Shown here: positions 54,204-63,564 of the stretch, in pieces
Position numbering within the stretch: the first letter of the stretch is position 1
Layout of the letters: every line of letters starts with the position of its first letter
Assembly (NCBI RefSeq): GCF_002901445.1
Contig: NZ_PPPD01000004.1
Coordinates: 91,113-155,112, forward strand
Length of the DNA stretch: 64,000 bases
Reading direction: 5' to 3'
Source: Deinococcus koreensis
Lineage (GTDB): Bacteria > Deinococcota > Deinococci > Deinococcales > Deinococcaceae
The notes under the pieces: generated by a model
Seen by the model: only the letters and a program-made list of their open reading frames with translations
What the model was told of the DNA's origin: nothing
Databases searched by the model: none
Translations under genes and position numbers: made by a program

Positions 54204-55178
54204 GTGCGACCCATCCCCACCCGTCTGCGCCGATTGTCCCGCGCCGTCAGCCTGCTGACGGCCCTGATCGCCACCCCCGCCCTCGCCCAACCGGCCACCA
54301 CGGTTCGGCTGGGGTTTTTTCCCAACCTCACCCACGCGCCCGCACTGGTCGGGCTGGAGCGTGGCACCTTCCAGAAGGCGCTGGGCACCGTGAAGCTGGA
54401 GGCCAAGGAGTTCGTCTCGGGCACCACCCTCTCCGAGGCCTTCGCCGCCGGGCAGATCGACATTGCCTACATCGGCCCAGGCCCGGCCATCAACGCCGCC
54501 ACGCGCGGGATGCCGGTGCAGTTCCTGGCCGGGGCCAGCGAGGCCGGCGCCGTGCTGGTCGCCCGCAAGGACAGCGCCATCAAGACCTATAAAGACCTCG
54601 CGGGGAAGGTCGTGTCGGTGCCCAGCCTGGGCAACACCCAGGACATCAGTCTGCGCCACATCCTGAGCGAACAGGGGTTGAAGTCGAAGGCGGACGGCGG
54701 CGACGTGACCATCGTGCCCATCCCGCCCGCCGACACCATCGCGGCCTTTGCAGGCAAGCGGGCCGACGCCACGCTCGTGCCCGAGCCCTGGGGCGCGGCC
54801 CTGGAGGCCCAGGGCCACCGGGTGATCGGCACGGAGAAGACCGTGTGGCAGGGCGGAAAGTATCCCACCACCATCGTGATCGTAAATACCAGGTTTGCCG
54901 AGGCGAACCCAGCCCTGGTGACGGCCTTCCTGAAGGCACACACGGAGGCTGTGACCTTCCTGACCAAGCAGCCGGCCGCCGCGCAGGCCTCCGTGAACAG
55001 CGAGTTGGAGAAGCTGACCGGCGCGAAGCTCGATCCACGGGTGCTGCAGCGCGCCTTCGCGCGCACGCGCTTCACGACCGCGCTCGACGCCGACGCGCTC
55101 AGAGAGTACGCCGCGCTGAACGTCGAGGCTGGCTACGCCCGTTCGGCACCTGACCTCGCGCCGTTCCTGAGGAAGTAG
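54204..55178 (+). CDS. Periplasmic aliphatic-sulfonate/nitrate-type binding protein, SsuA-like
   Basis: A 324-aa exported binding protein (signal peptide to about residue 29, ending ATPALAQ). [49 protein letters not shown] and [17 protein letters not shown] are typical of the SsuA/TauA/NrtA group. The start is GTG 54204 behind CTGGAGGACACC. No permease or ATPase gene is next to it, so it is an orphan here; its substrate cannot be named. Confidence 0.85.
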   Translation: MRPIPTRLRRLSRAVSLLTALIATPALAQPATTVRLGFFPNLTHAPALVGLERGTFQKALGTVKLEAKEFVSGTTLSEAFAAGQIDIAYIGPGPAINAATRGMPVQFLAGASEAGAVLVARKDSAIKTYKDLAGKVVSVPSLGNTQDISLRHILSEQGLKSKADGGDVTIVPIPPADTIAAFAGKRADATLVPEPWGAALEAQGHRVIGTEKTVWQGGKYPTTIVIVNTRFAEANPALVTAFLKAHTEAVTFLTKQPAAAQASVNSELEKLTGAKLDPRVLQRAFARTRFTTALDADALREYAALNVEAGYARSAPDLAPFLRK

Positions 55179-55327
55179 CCGGTGCTGGAAGTTGGCGTCT
55201 TCCCAGGGGCGCGATTCGAAGTCCGGCAACCTGGCAGTTCTGGCGCTCATCAGCGGTGGAACGGCCATGCTCATCACAGAGGCGGCCTCTGGACAGCAGG
55301 GGCCACGCCCTGCGACCCCCGACCCCC

Positions 55328-55597
55328 ATGGTGAGTGAGGCGCACGCCCGGTTACTCCAGTGGATCCGTGTGGGGTCACTGCTGGAGCGCACGGACACCA
55401 CCGGACGCGGGACGGTGGTCGAGTGCGTGATGGGCGGAACGGTGGTGACTCTGTCCGACCTCGACACGCTCGTGGCTCAGGAGCTCATCGAGCTCCTGAG
55501 CACGTGGAACATTGAGAACTACGGGTATGTCCGATACGGTCTGACCCCTCTGGGGCTGAGCGTCCTTCATGCCTATGAGCAACACGGCGTAGGGTGA
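55328..55597 (+). CDS. Small winged-helix-like protein
   Basis: An 89-aa protein from ATG 55328. LSDLDTLVAQELIELLSTWN with YVRYGLTPLGLSVLHAYEQ has the helix-then-wing pattern; the ending resembles the 11050 gene. DNA binding is plausible. It is convergent with darA. Confidence 0.5.
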   Translation: MVSEAHARLLQWIRVGSLLERTDTTGRGTVVECVMGGTVVTLSDLDTLVAQELIELLSTWNIENYGYVRYGLTPLGLSVLHAYEQHGVG

Positions 55598-55638
55598 CGG
55601 GGTTCGGTGTCCCGGTAGGCGGAGCGGTATCTCCGGAA

Positions 55639-55968
55639 TCAGACCTTGATGAACTCTTGCACACCCAGCACGAACAGCACCGCGCCGCCGACCGGCACCT
55701 CGATGGGCTGACTGCTCAGACCCTCGCTCTGCTCGCCCACCGGCACGTTCGGGGCGACCAGGCGGATGCGGGTGCGGCAGGTCTGGGCGACGTGCCGCTT
55801 GAGTTCGTCCAGGCGCGCGTCCTCCAGGCCGATCATCAGGGTGGTGTTGCCTTCCCTCAGGAAGCCGCCGGTGCTGGCCAGCTTGGTCACCTCGAAGGCG
55901 TGCTCGGACAGCACCCGCATCAGCGCGGACGCGTCGGCATCCTGAATGATGGCCAGCACGAGCTTCAT
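55639..55968 (-). CDS. darA: Cyclic-di-AMP receptor, PII-like (DarA/PstA)
   Basis: A 109-aa PII-like protein of the DUF970 family. [40 protein letters not shown] and [16 protein letters not shown] match DarA/PstA over the whole length, including the [11 protein letters not shown] loop that contacts the nucleotide. It senses cyclic-di-AMP; downstream partners are not known. Confidence 0.92.
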   Translation of the reverse strand: MKLVLAIIQDADASALMRVLSEHAFEVTKLASTGGFLREGNTTLMIGLEDARLDELKRHVAQTCRTRIRLVAPNVPVGEQSEGLSSQPIEVPVGGAVLFVLGVQEFIKV

Positions 55969-55977
55969 GGAATCAGG

Positions 55978-56313
55978 TTACCAAAGGGCCCCTGAGGACT
56001 CTTGAGGCAGAGCGGTCGAGCGCTCCTTCGTGCCGGTCGTCCACGCCGAGCCCACTCCAACGGACGTTTGGGCCGCCATTCCGAACAGGGCGATCAGGCC
56101 AAATCTGAACACCACCCTACGGACACGTGGGGCCGAGGCCTGCTGCGCGCGGGCGGCGGCCAGGATCAGCAGCGACACTGAGAGGAGCATGACGGGCGGA
56201 ACGAACAGCCCCTCGGCCAGGCTGCCCCAGCGATCCGCCTCGTCTGCCCCCCAGTGCACGGGAACCCGCTCAGCCCGACGTGGGAGAGCCCAGACGCCCA
56301 CGGCAAAGCTCAC
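55978..56313 (-). CDS. DUF1648-type membrane protein, start uncertain
   Basis: The C-terminal 112 aa from GTG 56313 hold RVPVHWGADEADRWGSLAEG (the P-x-H-W...G...DRW pattern of DUF1648) and helices LFVPPVMLLSVSLLILAAA and RFGLIALFGMAAQTSVGVG. The first helix (WPAGLPLLPLAVSFAVGVWA) lies upstream in the same frame, but no start codon precedes it. A coupled GTG at 56366 with AGGAGGGG in front is one base out of frame. Either the start is non-standard or there is a 1-nt frameshift near 56345. Confidence 0.55.
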   Translation of the reverse strand: MSFAVGVWALPRRAERVPVHWGADEADRWGSLAEGLFVPPVMLLSVSLLILAAARAQQASAPRVRRVVFRFGLIALFGMAAQTSVGVGSAWTTGTKERSTALPQESSGALW

Positions 56314-56362
56314 CGCGAGCGGAAGCAGGGGGAGTCCTGCGGGCCAGGGCCGGCCACGCCTC

Positions 56363-57637
56363 TCACGCCCCTCCTGGATCCAGGACAGGCCGCCGTCCCA
56401 GGGCGGTGACCGCCTGCACCCCGATGGCCTGACCGAATTCCTGCTCCCCGAACAGCACCTCGTCCGCGCCCAGTTCCTGCAGGCTCTGCTGGGTGTGCTC
56501 GTCATGCGTGCGCGCGATGACGTGTACCTGAGCACTCACGCGTCGGACGTGCTCCGTAATCAATTGCGCCTGCAGGGCGTCCGGCGTGGCGACGACCACC
56601 ACGCCCGCCTGCGCCAGCCCCGCCTGACGCAGCACCTGCGTGCGGGCGGCGTCCCCGTAGATCACGCTCAGGCCCTGGGCGCGCAGCTCCTCGACCAGCG
56701 CGTCGTCCTGCTCCACGACCACGAAGGGCAACCGCCGGGCCTGCAGGGCCTGGCCCACGAGGCGGCCGACGCGTCCGTACCCCACGATCACGGCGTGCCC
56801 GTGCAGGAGGACAGGGGCGCCCCCCGGCGTCGGTGACGCGGCGTCAGGGGACGAGCGGCGTTCCAGCCAGGCCTGCAGCGGCGTGATCAGGCGGAACAGG
56901 AAGGGATTGAGGGTGATGGAGAGGATGGCGCCCGCCAGGATCAGGTTCTGGCCCTGCGCACTCAGCAGCCCCAGGTCGCGGCCCAGCGCGGCGAGGATGA
57001 AGGAGAACTCCCCGATCTGGGCGAGCGAGAACGCCACGGTCAGCGCAGTGCCTGCCCCGTACCGCAGCAGCCGGACGATCAGGAAGGACGCGATGGTCTT
57101 GCCGACGATGATGATCAGCGCGGTGGCCAGCACCAGCAGCGGGGCCGTGACGAGGATGGCGGGGTTGAAGAGCATCCCGACCGAGACGAAGAACAGCACC
57201 GCGAAGGCGTCCTGGAAGGGCAGGGCGTCCTCGGCCGCCTGATGGCTGAACTTGCTCTCGCTCACGACCACACCGGCGAAGAACGCGCCCAGCGCGAAGG
57301 ACACGTCGAAGAGCACCCCGGCGCCGTACGCGATGCCCAGGGCGGTGGCCAGCACCGCCAGGGTGAACAACTCCCGGGAGCCCAGCCGGGCGACGCGCGC
57401 CAGCATCCAGGGAATGAAGCGCCGGCCCGCGATCATCATCAGCGCCACGAACACGGCGACCTTGCCGACGGTCAGCAGCAGCGAGGTCAGCAGGCTGCCC
57501 GCATTCAGACCGCCCTCAGCCGCGCCAGTCAGCAGCGGGGCGATGGCCGGCAGGAGCACCAGGGTCAGCACCATCACGAGATCCTCGACGACCAGCCAGC
57601 CGACGGCGATCTTGCCCTTCTCGGTGTCGAGCGTGCC
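56363..57637 (-). pseudogene. 5'-truncated CPA2 (KefB-type) cation/proton antiporter
   Basis: The remaining part is well preserved: the membrane domain from GTLDTEKGKIAVGWLVVEDL through ALGAFFAGVVVSESKFSHQA, FAVLFFVSVGMLFNPA and AQIGEFSFILAALG, then a TrkA-N domain starting HAVIVGYGRVGRLVGQAL. The first 100 or more residues (early membrane helices) are missing: homology starts near 57637, and directly upstream is the 3' end of the 57740 kinase. No start signal is seen; the first usable codon is GTG 57577. So it is a remnant joined to the kinase by a deletion. Confidence 0.8.
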
Positions 57638-57739
57638 CCGCTCCGAACCACCGTCAGGATGTCGACGGGCTTGGGGGTCAGGCTATCGCCTGGGACGGAG
57701 TGGGAACAGCCTCGGGGAGTTGCAGCCTCACGTGCCCCT

Positions 57740-59113
57740 TCACGCCGCCAGCGGCAGACGCACCGTCACCGTCGTGCCCACCCCCAGCTGGCTTGCCAGG
57801 CCTACCTCTCCCCCATGGGCCTCCACGATCTTGCGCACGATGCTCAGGCCCAGCCCGCTCCCGCCCCCACTGCGCGCGGCCTGGGCGCGGTACAGCCGGT
57901 CGAAGACGTGCGGCAGGTGCTCGGGCGCGATGCCGCTCCCGGTGTCCCGTACTTCCAGCATGAGCATTTCCCCCTCTGGGACGGCCGAGACACACACCCG
58001 CCCACCGTGTGGGGTGTGGGCCAAGGCGTTGCTCAGCAGGTTGTGCAGCACCTGCCGGATGCGCTGCGGATCCACATGCGCCTGCAGGCCGTCCGTGCGC
58101 ACGTCCGTCTCCAGCGCGACGCCCTGGCGCGCCGCGACCGCCTGCAGGGGGGTCACGGCGTCGTGCACCAGCCCGGCCACCGGCACGGCGCGGCGGTGGA
58201 TCTGCAGCTCGCCCGCGTCCGCGAGCGCCAGGAAGCGCAGGTCACCGACCAGGCCCGCCATGTGCTGGGTCTCCTGATGCAGCCGCTCCAGGCGCTCGGG
58301 CGTGACCCGGAAGGTGCCGTCCCGCATGCCCTCGAGCGTGCCGGAGATCACGGAGAGCGGCGTGTTCAGGTCGTGCGCGATGTCCGCCGTCAGTTGCCGC
58401 CTGGCCTGCTGGCTCCGCACGACGTCCCCGTGCATCTCGTCGAACGCCGTGAGCACTGTGCCGAACTCGTCCCGACGCACCGGGGATGGCCCGGGCTCCT
58501 CGCCGCGCTGCAGGGCCCGGATGCGCGAGAGCAGGTCGTGCAGGGGGCGCAGCAGCGTGCCTGAGACGAGCACGCCCATCAGCACCGCCAGCGCGGTCGC
58601 GCCCAGCATCGCCCACCCGATCGCGCGCAGGGTGCGGTCGAGGAATTCCTGCCCCCGGCGGTCGGGGCGGAGCTGCATGCCCGAGGGCACGAGGTACCCC
58701 ACCGTGCGCCCGGCGGCCACGACGGAAACCTCTCGCCGTCCCGTCACGGTCTGCCCCGACCGGACGTCGGGCATGGCGTACACGGCGCGCCGGCCGGCGT
58801 CCAGCACCAGCCAGGCCCCGAACACCTCGCCGGAGTCGCCGCGCGGGGAGCCGCGGGACGGCCCGCGGTGGTCGTCGCCACCCGAATCGGGCAGGGCGCT
58901 GGGCCGGAATCCGCTCAGGGTGCCGCGCTGCTCCGCATACGCCTGCGCCTGCGCCAGCACCGCCGCTCTCGCCTGCTCGCCCAGCAGGGCGCCCAGCTGC
59001 GAGCGGGTCGAGGCATACGCGATGTATCCCACCACGCCCAGGGCCACCGCGCTCACGAGGGCGAACGCGAGCGTCAGGCGCCACGCGAGCGTGCGCCAGA
59101 AGGCGGGCCTCAT
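57740..59113 (-). CDS. Membrane sensor histidine kinase, BaeS/CpxA type
   Basis: A 457-aa kinase: membrane helix 10-33, a periplasmic loop of about 140 aa, a second helix (IGWAMLGATALAVLMGVLVS), HAMP, H247 (ADIAHDLNTPLSVISGTLEG), NLLSNALAHTPHGG, DTGSGIAPEHLPHVFDRLYR and GSGLGLSIVRKIVEAHGG. I start it at ATG 59113 (MRPAFWRTLAWRLTL). Its likely regulator is the OmpR-type gene at 62126; a decayed copy of that regulator lies directly upstream. Confidence 0.92.
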   Translation of the reverse strand: MRPAFWRTLAWRLTLAFALVSAVALGVVGYIAYASTRSQLGALLGEQARAAVLAQAQAYAEQRGTLSGFRPSALPDSGGDDHRGPSRGSPRGDSGEVFGAWLVLDAGRRAVYAMPDVRSGQTVTGRREVSVVAAGRTVGYLVPSGMQLRPDRRGQEFLDRTLRAIGWAMLGATALAVLMGVLVSGTLLRPLHDLLSRIRALQRGEEPGPSPVRRDEFGTVLTAFDEMHGDVVRSQQARRQLTADIAHDLNTPLSVISGTLEGMRDGTFRVTPERLERLHQETQHMAGLVGDLRFLALADAGELQIHRRAVPVAGLVHDAVTPLQAVAARQGVALETDVRTDGLQAHVDPQRIRQVLHNLLSNALAHTPHGGRVCVSAVPEGEMLMLEVRDTGSGIAPEHLPHVFDRLYRAQAARSGGGSGLGLSIVRKIVEAHGGEVGLASQLGVGTTVTVRLPLAA

Positions 59114-59394
59114 GGCCGCCGACCCGGACGAAGCCAGGAATCCCTCCAGACGAAATTGACCCGCCCCGGCCTGACCGGTTCCCCCCCGATCTGCCGGTGG
59201 CGCAGGCGGCCCTTTATACGGCCCAGCGGGCGCCATGTTCCCTGCTCAAGAGGGCGGCTGAGCGCACCCCAACCGGGATCCCCTCCTTGGGTTCGCAGCC
59301 CCACGGCCCGGCAGGCAGCGGCTGTCTGCCCGCCCTGCACCGGATGGAGGCGCGCGACCGGGTTCGGTTGTCCGGGATGCCGGTGACCCTGTGA

Positions 59395-59585
59395 TCCGGT
59401 GAGACGTCCGCCCAGCGAGAAAGGCCAGGTCAGGTCGTCGGTTCCCGAGTCCAGCGGGTCGAATGTGGAAGCGGTCACGGTGGCCCGGTCAGCAGCGCGC
59501 AAACGGCGAAAGTGCTTCAGGCCGTCCATACCCGGCATCATACCTTTCAGCAGTGCGGCCTCCGGGCGATGGTGCCGGCCGGCGA
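59395..59585 (-). pseudogene. Decayed response-regulator fragment
   Basis: The minus strand reads AGRHHRPEAALLKGMMPGMD followed by GLKHFRRLRAADRATV, matching ARHHRPDLVLLDVMMPGMDG and LEFLRRFRAVDAAPV of the intact regulator at 62126. The phosphoacceptor Asp is changed (LLKGMMP against LLDVMMP) and similarity fades towards 59395. No start, no DNA-binding domain. Confidence 0.7.
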
Positions 59586-59776
59586 GGAGACGCCGTGGGC
59601 GCTCCAGGGTCGCCCGCGGCCGGCCGCCCCGCTCGCCAGGGGGCCCGCGCACGACACCACCGTTCCTGGCGCAGCCAGAACCGCGCCAGAGCAAGGACAG
59701 ACGGAGGCTCGCACAGCTGTGGACTGGAGCACGCCGGGGATGCGGAGCCTGACCGACGGTCTGCACCCCCACCGCC

Positions 59777-60313
59777 TCAGCGCCGTCTGGGGCCCTGAGG
59801 AGCCGTCGGCGCCGCCTCTTGGTTCGGCCGCGCCGAGCCGCTGAGTTCAACGATCACCCGCTCGCCAGGCCGCTCGACCACGGCGAACGCCGCGCCCTGT
59901 GCCGCCTCAGTCAGCGGCGCCTGCTGGTTGGCCACGGCTCCGCTCAGAGAGACGCTGCGGAGAATCCGGCCACCCTGAAGGGGGTCAGCACTGTAGAAGG
60001 TCACGCGGGTGGCCCCGCGCAGCGCCGCCCCCAGGGTTCCCCGATCCTCGCTTGCCCGTCCAGCCGGGTGTGCGCCCTGCGGGCCAGTGCGTTGGCCTAC
60101 GGCTGGGGCCGTGTCCGGGGTGCTCCCGGCCTGGTCACGGCGAACGTCGCCAGACCGATTGCCCCGGCCCTCGGGGCGCGGCTGAGCCTGAGCGCTCTGA
60201 TTCACCTGCTGCCCGGCGCGGGTGGCGCCCTGAGCGGCTACTGGAGCGGCGACGGCGCCTCCAGCGAGTGAGGCGACCAGCAGGGGCAGCAGCATGGTTG
60301 ATTTGTTCCGCAT
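59777..60313 (-). CDS. Exported protein with a disordered middle, unknown function
   Basis: A 178-aa protein from ATG 60313 behind AAGGAGAG. Signal peptide to about residue 27 (SLAGGAVAAPVAAQ), a Gln/Arg/Gly/Pro-rich unstructured stretch (about 30-95), and a small beta-like domain (ATRVTFYSADPLQGGRILRS to GERVIVELSG). No family recognised. It is divergent from the intradiol-dioxygenase-like gene; the 323 nt between them (60314-60636) hold no other gene. Confidence 0.75.
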   Translation of the reverse strand: MRNKSTMLLPLLVASLAGGAVAAPVAAQGATRAGQQVNQSAQAQPRPEGRGNRSGDVRRDQAGSTPDTAPAVGQRTGPQGAHPAGRASEDRGTLGAALRGATRVTFYSADPLQGGRILRSVSLSGAVANQQAPLTEAAQGAAFAVVERPGERVIVELSGSARPNQEAAPTAPQGPRRR

Positions 60314-60636
60314 AGTGTCTCTCCTTGGGTGGGCGGGTCTCCGCTCACCTGGCCTGAAGTCTGCGGGCGTCCTGTTCAGACGCCGGGTGGGCCATGTTCA
60401 GGAGGTGTGTACTGCTCCGCGGCCGTGCCTCACCACGATCTGAACGCCCGCCTCACTTGCCGGGTGCTCGCCCTGACTGGCACTGCCACAGTTCACCGCC
60501 AGCGGCTGGCGCCACAGCGACCGTCTTCTCGCCGGCACAGACCCAGCCTTGAGAGCCGGACACAGGCTGTTCACCGCGCTTGAACAAGTCGTGAATACGT
60601 CTGGGCTAGCGTTTCGCTCAGCAGGAGGTTCAGACC

Positions 60637-61545
60637 ATGCAGATCGCCGTGACCACTGCCCAGGAGATTCCTATGACGCACATCCCACCCCTCGCGCCCT
60701 ACCCCGCTGACGACCACGACCACCACAACGACCTGAACAACCTCGGACTGACGGCCGACCTGAACATGCTCACGCGTCCGGTCATGGATCGGCGCCGCGT
60801 GCTCTCCCTGGGTCTGCTGGGGGCCGGACTGCTCGTGGGCTGCCGCGCCGCGAGCCTCGCCGGCGCCGTCCCGGGTACCGGCACCGGCACGGGAGCGGCC
60901 GACTGCCCGGCGCCCATCCCTTCAGAAACCGCCGGGCCCTATCCGGCCAACGGCTCGGGGGCCTCGGGGCAGTCCCTGAACGTGCTGACCCGCTCGGGCA
61001 TCGTTCGCCGGAACCTGCGAAAGAGCCTGGGGAGCGGGAACGTGGCCGCGGGTATCCCCCTGACCCTGACCCTCGCACTGGTGAATACGGGCGCGAGTTG
61101 CGCCGCGCTCTCGGGCTACGCCGTCTACCTGTGGCACTGCACGGCGGACGGCCAGTACTCGATGTACTCCGCGGACATCGTCGGCGAGGACTACCTGCGC
61201 GGGGTGCAGGCGTCGGGCGCAGATGGCACAGTCACGTTCACGACCGTCGTGCCCGGCTGCTACGCGGGGCGCTGGCCGCACATCCACTTCGAGGTATACC
61301 CCACCCTGGCTTCGGCCACGTCGGCGAGCAACAAGATTCAGACCTCCCAGCTCGCCCTGCCGGAAGCCACCTGCCGCGAGGTGTACGCCACGCCCGCCTA
61401 TTCGGCCAGCCTGGGCAACCTGAGCCGCATCTCGCTGGCCCGCGACAACGTCTTCAGTGACGGCTCCACCGCCCAGATGGCGACCATGTCGGGCAGCGCG
61501 TCAGCCGGCTACGTGGCCACGCTGACCGTCGGCCTGGCCCGCTGA
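60637..61545 (+). CDS. Exported intradiol ring-cleavage dioxygenase-like protein
   Basis: A 302-aa protein from ATG 60637 behind AGGAGG. A twin-arginine/lipobox-like leader (MDRRRVLSLGLLGAGLLVGC, C69) follows a His/Asp-rich N-terminus. The dioxygenase core shows ETAGPYPANGSG, YAVYLWHCTADGQYSMYSAD and RWPHIHFEVYPTL, with the Tyr and the two His of the iron site. Related exported proteins are widespread and their substrates are rarely known. It probably sits on the outer face of the membrane. Confidence 0.85.
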   Translation: MQIAVTTAQEIPMTHIPPLAPYPADDHDHHNDLNNLGLTADLNMLTRPVMDRRRVLSLGLLGAGLLVGCRAASLAGAVPGTGTGTGAADCPAPIPSETAGPYPANGSGASGQSLNVLTRSGIVRRNLRKSLGSGNVAAGIPLTLTLALVNTGASCAALSGYAVYLWHCTADGQYSMYSADIVGEDYLRGVQASGADGTVTFTTVVPGCYAGRWPHIHFEVYPTLASATSASNKIQTSQLALPEATCREVYATPAYSASLGNLSRISLARDNVFSDGSTAQMATMSGSASAGYVATLTVGLAR

Positions 61546-62125
61546 TCCCACGGAACCCCTGCTCCGGGTCACCTGTGCGCCGGCGTGAACGCGCCATCAT
61601 CCGTATCGGAGGAAACCGCCTTCTGGGAGGGGCAGCCGACCACGTCGTCCACCGTCGGCTGCCTCCAGGGCGTACCGAGGCTTTGACCCTGAACATCCGC
61701 CGCGCCGACGAGCACCGAGCCGCTTACCGACACGCTCCAGTGGGCCTCTGCACGAGCGCCCGACGGGGCACGGCGAGCGCGTCCATCGCGGACACATGAC
61801 AGCGTGATCCAGCTGTGGAGACCGGGTGCGGGAGAGGAATGTCAGGTCTGGGTTGAATGGAACTTTCCGTCAGATTCGACCGCCCATTCTGGGCAGGTCG
61901 TTCCGTGGCGCTGCCTGGCCTTCTTGACGCCTTCAGCGACGCTCACTCAGATCCGGAGCTTCTGGTGAGCCACCTCGGGGCGGCGGACGATTCGGACGGG
62001 GATCGGGAGGACGGTGCCGCCTGGGGGCGAGTCAGATCCGTTTCCCGGACTTCTCGATCAGCTGACCGGAGGTCAATTCCCTCGACACGGTTCAGATCCT
62101 CACCCGGACAACGGCTCGAGAACGG
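61546..62125. other. Region without a supported gene
   Basis: About 580 nt between convergent genes. Frames of 60-100 codons are open on both strands (e.g. from ATG 61857) but lack start signals and known families. No terminator is obvious. Confidence 0.5.
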
Positions 62126-62809
62126 TCACGGGGCCAGATCCGGATTGAGGCGGTAGCCCACCCCGAAGACCGTCTCGATCAGCCGCGGCCGCGCCGGCTC
62201 CGCCTCGATCTTCGTCCGCAGGTTGCGGACGTGCACGTCGATCGTGCGCTCTGAGCCCAGCGCCTCTTCCTGCAGCTGCTCGAGCAGTTCCAGGCGGTTA
62301 TAGACCCGCCCCGGAGCGCGCATCAGGGTATGGAGCAGTTCGAATTCGGAGCGGGTCAGATCCACCCGTCCTCCGCGCACGTGCACGGTGCGCGCGTCCG
62401 AGTCCAGCGCCAGCTCATCCAGCCGGATCACCCCGTTCTGAGCGGGCTCCTGACCGCGGCGCAGGTGCGCCCGCACCCGCGCGAGCAGCTCGGCCATGGA
62501 AAAGGGTTTGGTCACGTAATCGTCGGCACCCAGTTCCAGGCCCAGCACCTTGTCGAGTTCGGCGTCCCGGGCGGTCAGGAAGATCACGGGCGCCGCGTCG
62601 ACCGCACGGAAGCGCCGCAGGAATTCCAGGCCGTCCATGCCCGGCATCATGACGTCGAGCAGCACGAGGTCTGGGCGGTGGTGACGCGCCTCTAGCAGGC
62701 CCTCCTGCCCGTTGCCGGCCACACGCACAGCGAAGCCGTGCTCGGTGAGGTATTCGCGCACCATGTCGCGCACGCCCGCGTTGTCCTCCACGATCAGGAT
62801 GGTCTTCAT
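62126..62809 (-). CDS. OmpR/PhoB-type response regulator
   Basis: A 227-aa regulator from ATG 62809. Receiver: E8-D9 pair, phosphoacceptor D52 (LVLLDVMMPGMDGLEFLRRF), T in FLTARD and K in YVTKPFSMAELLARV. DNA-binding winged helix: VDLTRSEFELLHTLMRAPGR and GSERTIDVHVRNLRTKIE to VFGVGYRLN. Probably pairs with the kinase at 57740, although 3 kb apart (inference from the decayed copy next to that kinase). Confidence 0.93.
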   Translation of the reverse strand: MKTILIVEDNAGVRDMVREYLTEHGFAVRVAGNGQEGLLEARHHRPDLVLLDVMMPGMDGLEFLRRFRAVDAAPVIFLTARDAELDKVLGLELGADDYVTKPFSMAELLARVRAHLRRGQEPAQNGVIRLDELALDSDARTVHVRGGRVDLTRSEFELLHTLMRAPGRVYNRLELLEQLQEEALGSERTIDVHVRNLRTKIEAEPARPRLIETVFGVGYRLNPDLAP

Positions 62810-63091
62810 GGCGTGCCCCCCGGCACAGCGCTCAGGCAGGAGGGCAGGATCCAGCAGGGCAGGGGTGCGCGGAGACTCATGCGTCCAGTCTGCGCCCCCC
62901 ATACCGGCACCGAACAAGTGCAGTGTTCAGATTTGGTGTAGATGGGGCCGCCCAGGGGGCGCGGCTGCGGATCCTCCCACCTACGTTTCCAGTGAACATC
63001 CCCTACTCCGCATGTGAACAGTGTGGCCCCAGGCTGTGCAGCAGATCAGGGACGCCCACCGGGGGCGCCCCACCCCCACAAGGAGACCACC

Positions 63092-63508
63092 ATGCTCAAG
63101 AAGACCCTGCTGACCCTCGCCGCCGCCCTGACCCTGGGTACCCCCGCCTTCGCCGCCCCCACTATTCCCACTGTTGCCGCCACCAGTGAGGGTTCGGGAT
63201 ATCAGGAGTACAGCGCCCTGTACACCGAGAGCTCGTGGATGGCGCTGGAGTTGCCGCTGAACCTGCTGGACACCGGCAACAGCGTGATGGACACCCTGTC
63301 GATCGACGACAGCGGCTTGCCCGCCGGGGTGCATATCGCGCTCGACAGCGTGAGCATGATGGGCGAAATCGCCCTGCTGCACGTGACTGTGACCCGCGAC
63401 GACACCGCCATTGCGGGCAACGGCATGGCGGCGCTGACGGTGCGCTCGAACGGTCAGCCGGTAGCGACCCTGACGATTCCCGTGCTTGGCGCCGCCCAGG
63501 ACGAGTGA
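63092..63508 (+). CDS. Exported protein of unknown function
   Basis: A 138-aa protein from ATG 63092 behind AAGGAG. Signal peptide to about residue 22 (LTLGTPAFAA). The rest looks like an all-beta domain (SWMALELPLNLLDTGNSVMD, VHIALDSVSMMGEIALLHVT). No family recognised. It precedes the DUF3500 gene with a hairpin between. Confidence 0.75.
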   Translation: MLKKTLLTLAAALTLGTPAFAAPTIPTVAATSEGSGYQEYSALYTESSWMALELPLNLLDTGNSVMDTLSIDDSGLPAGVHIALDSVSMMGEIALLHVTVTRDDTAIAGNGMAALTVRSNGQPVATLTIPVLGAAQDE

Positions 63509-63526
63509 GCGCCCAGCCCCCGCCCA

Positions 63527-63547
63527 GCCCCCTGCGGGGGGCCGTTT
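63527..63547 (+). terminator. Candidate terminator or attenuator
   Basis: GCCCCC-TGC-GGGGGGC hairpin followed by CGTTT, 18 nt after the stop at 63508 and 18 nt before the next ATG. It could reduce read-through into the DUF3500 gene. Confidence 0.55.
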
Positions 63548-63564
63548 CCTGCCCTGAGGTTGCC

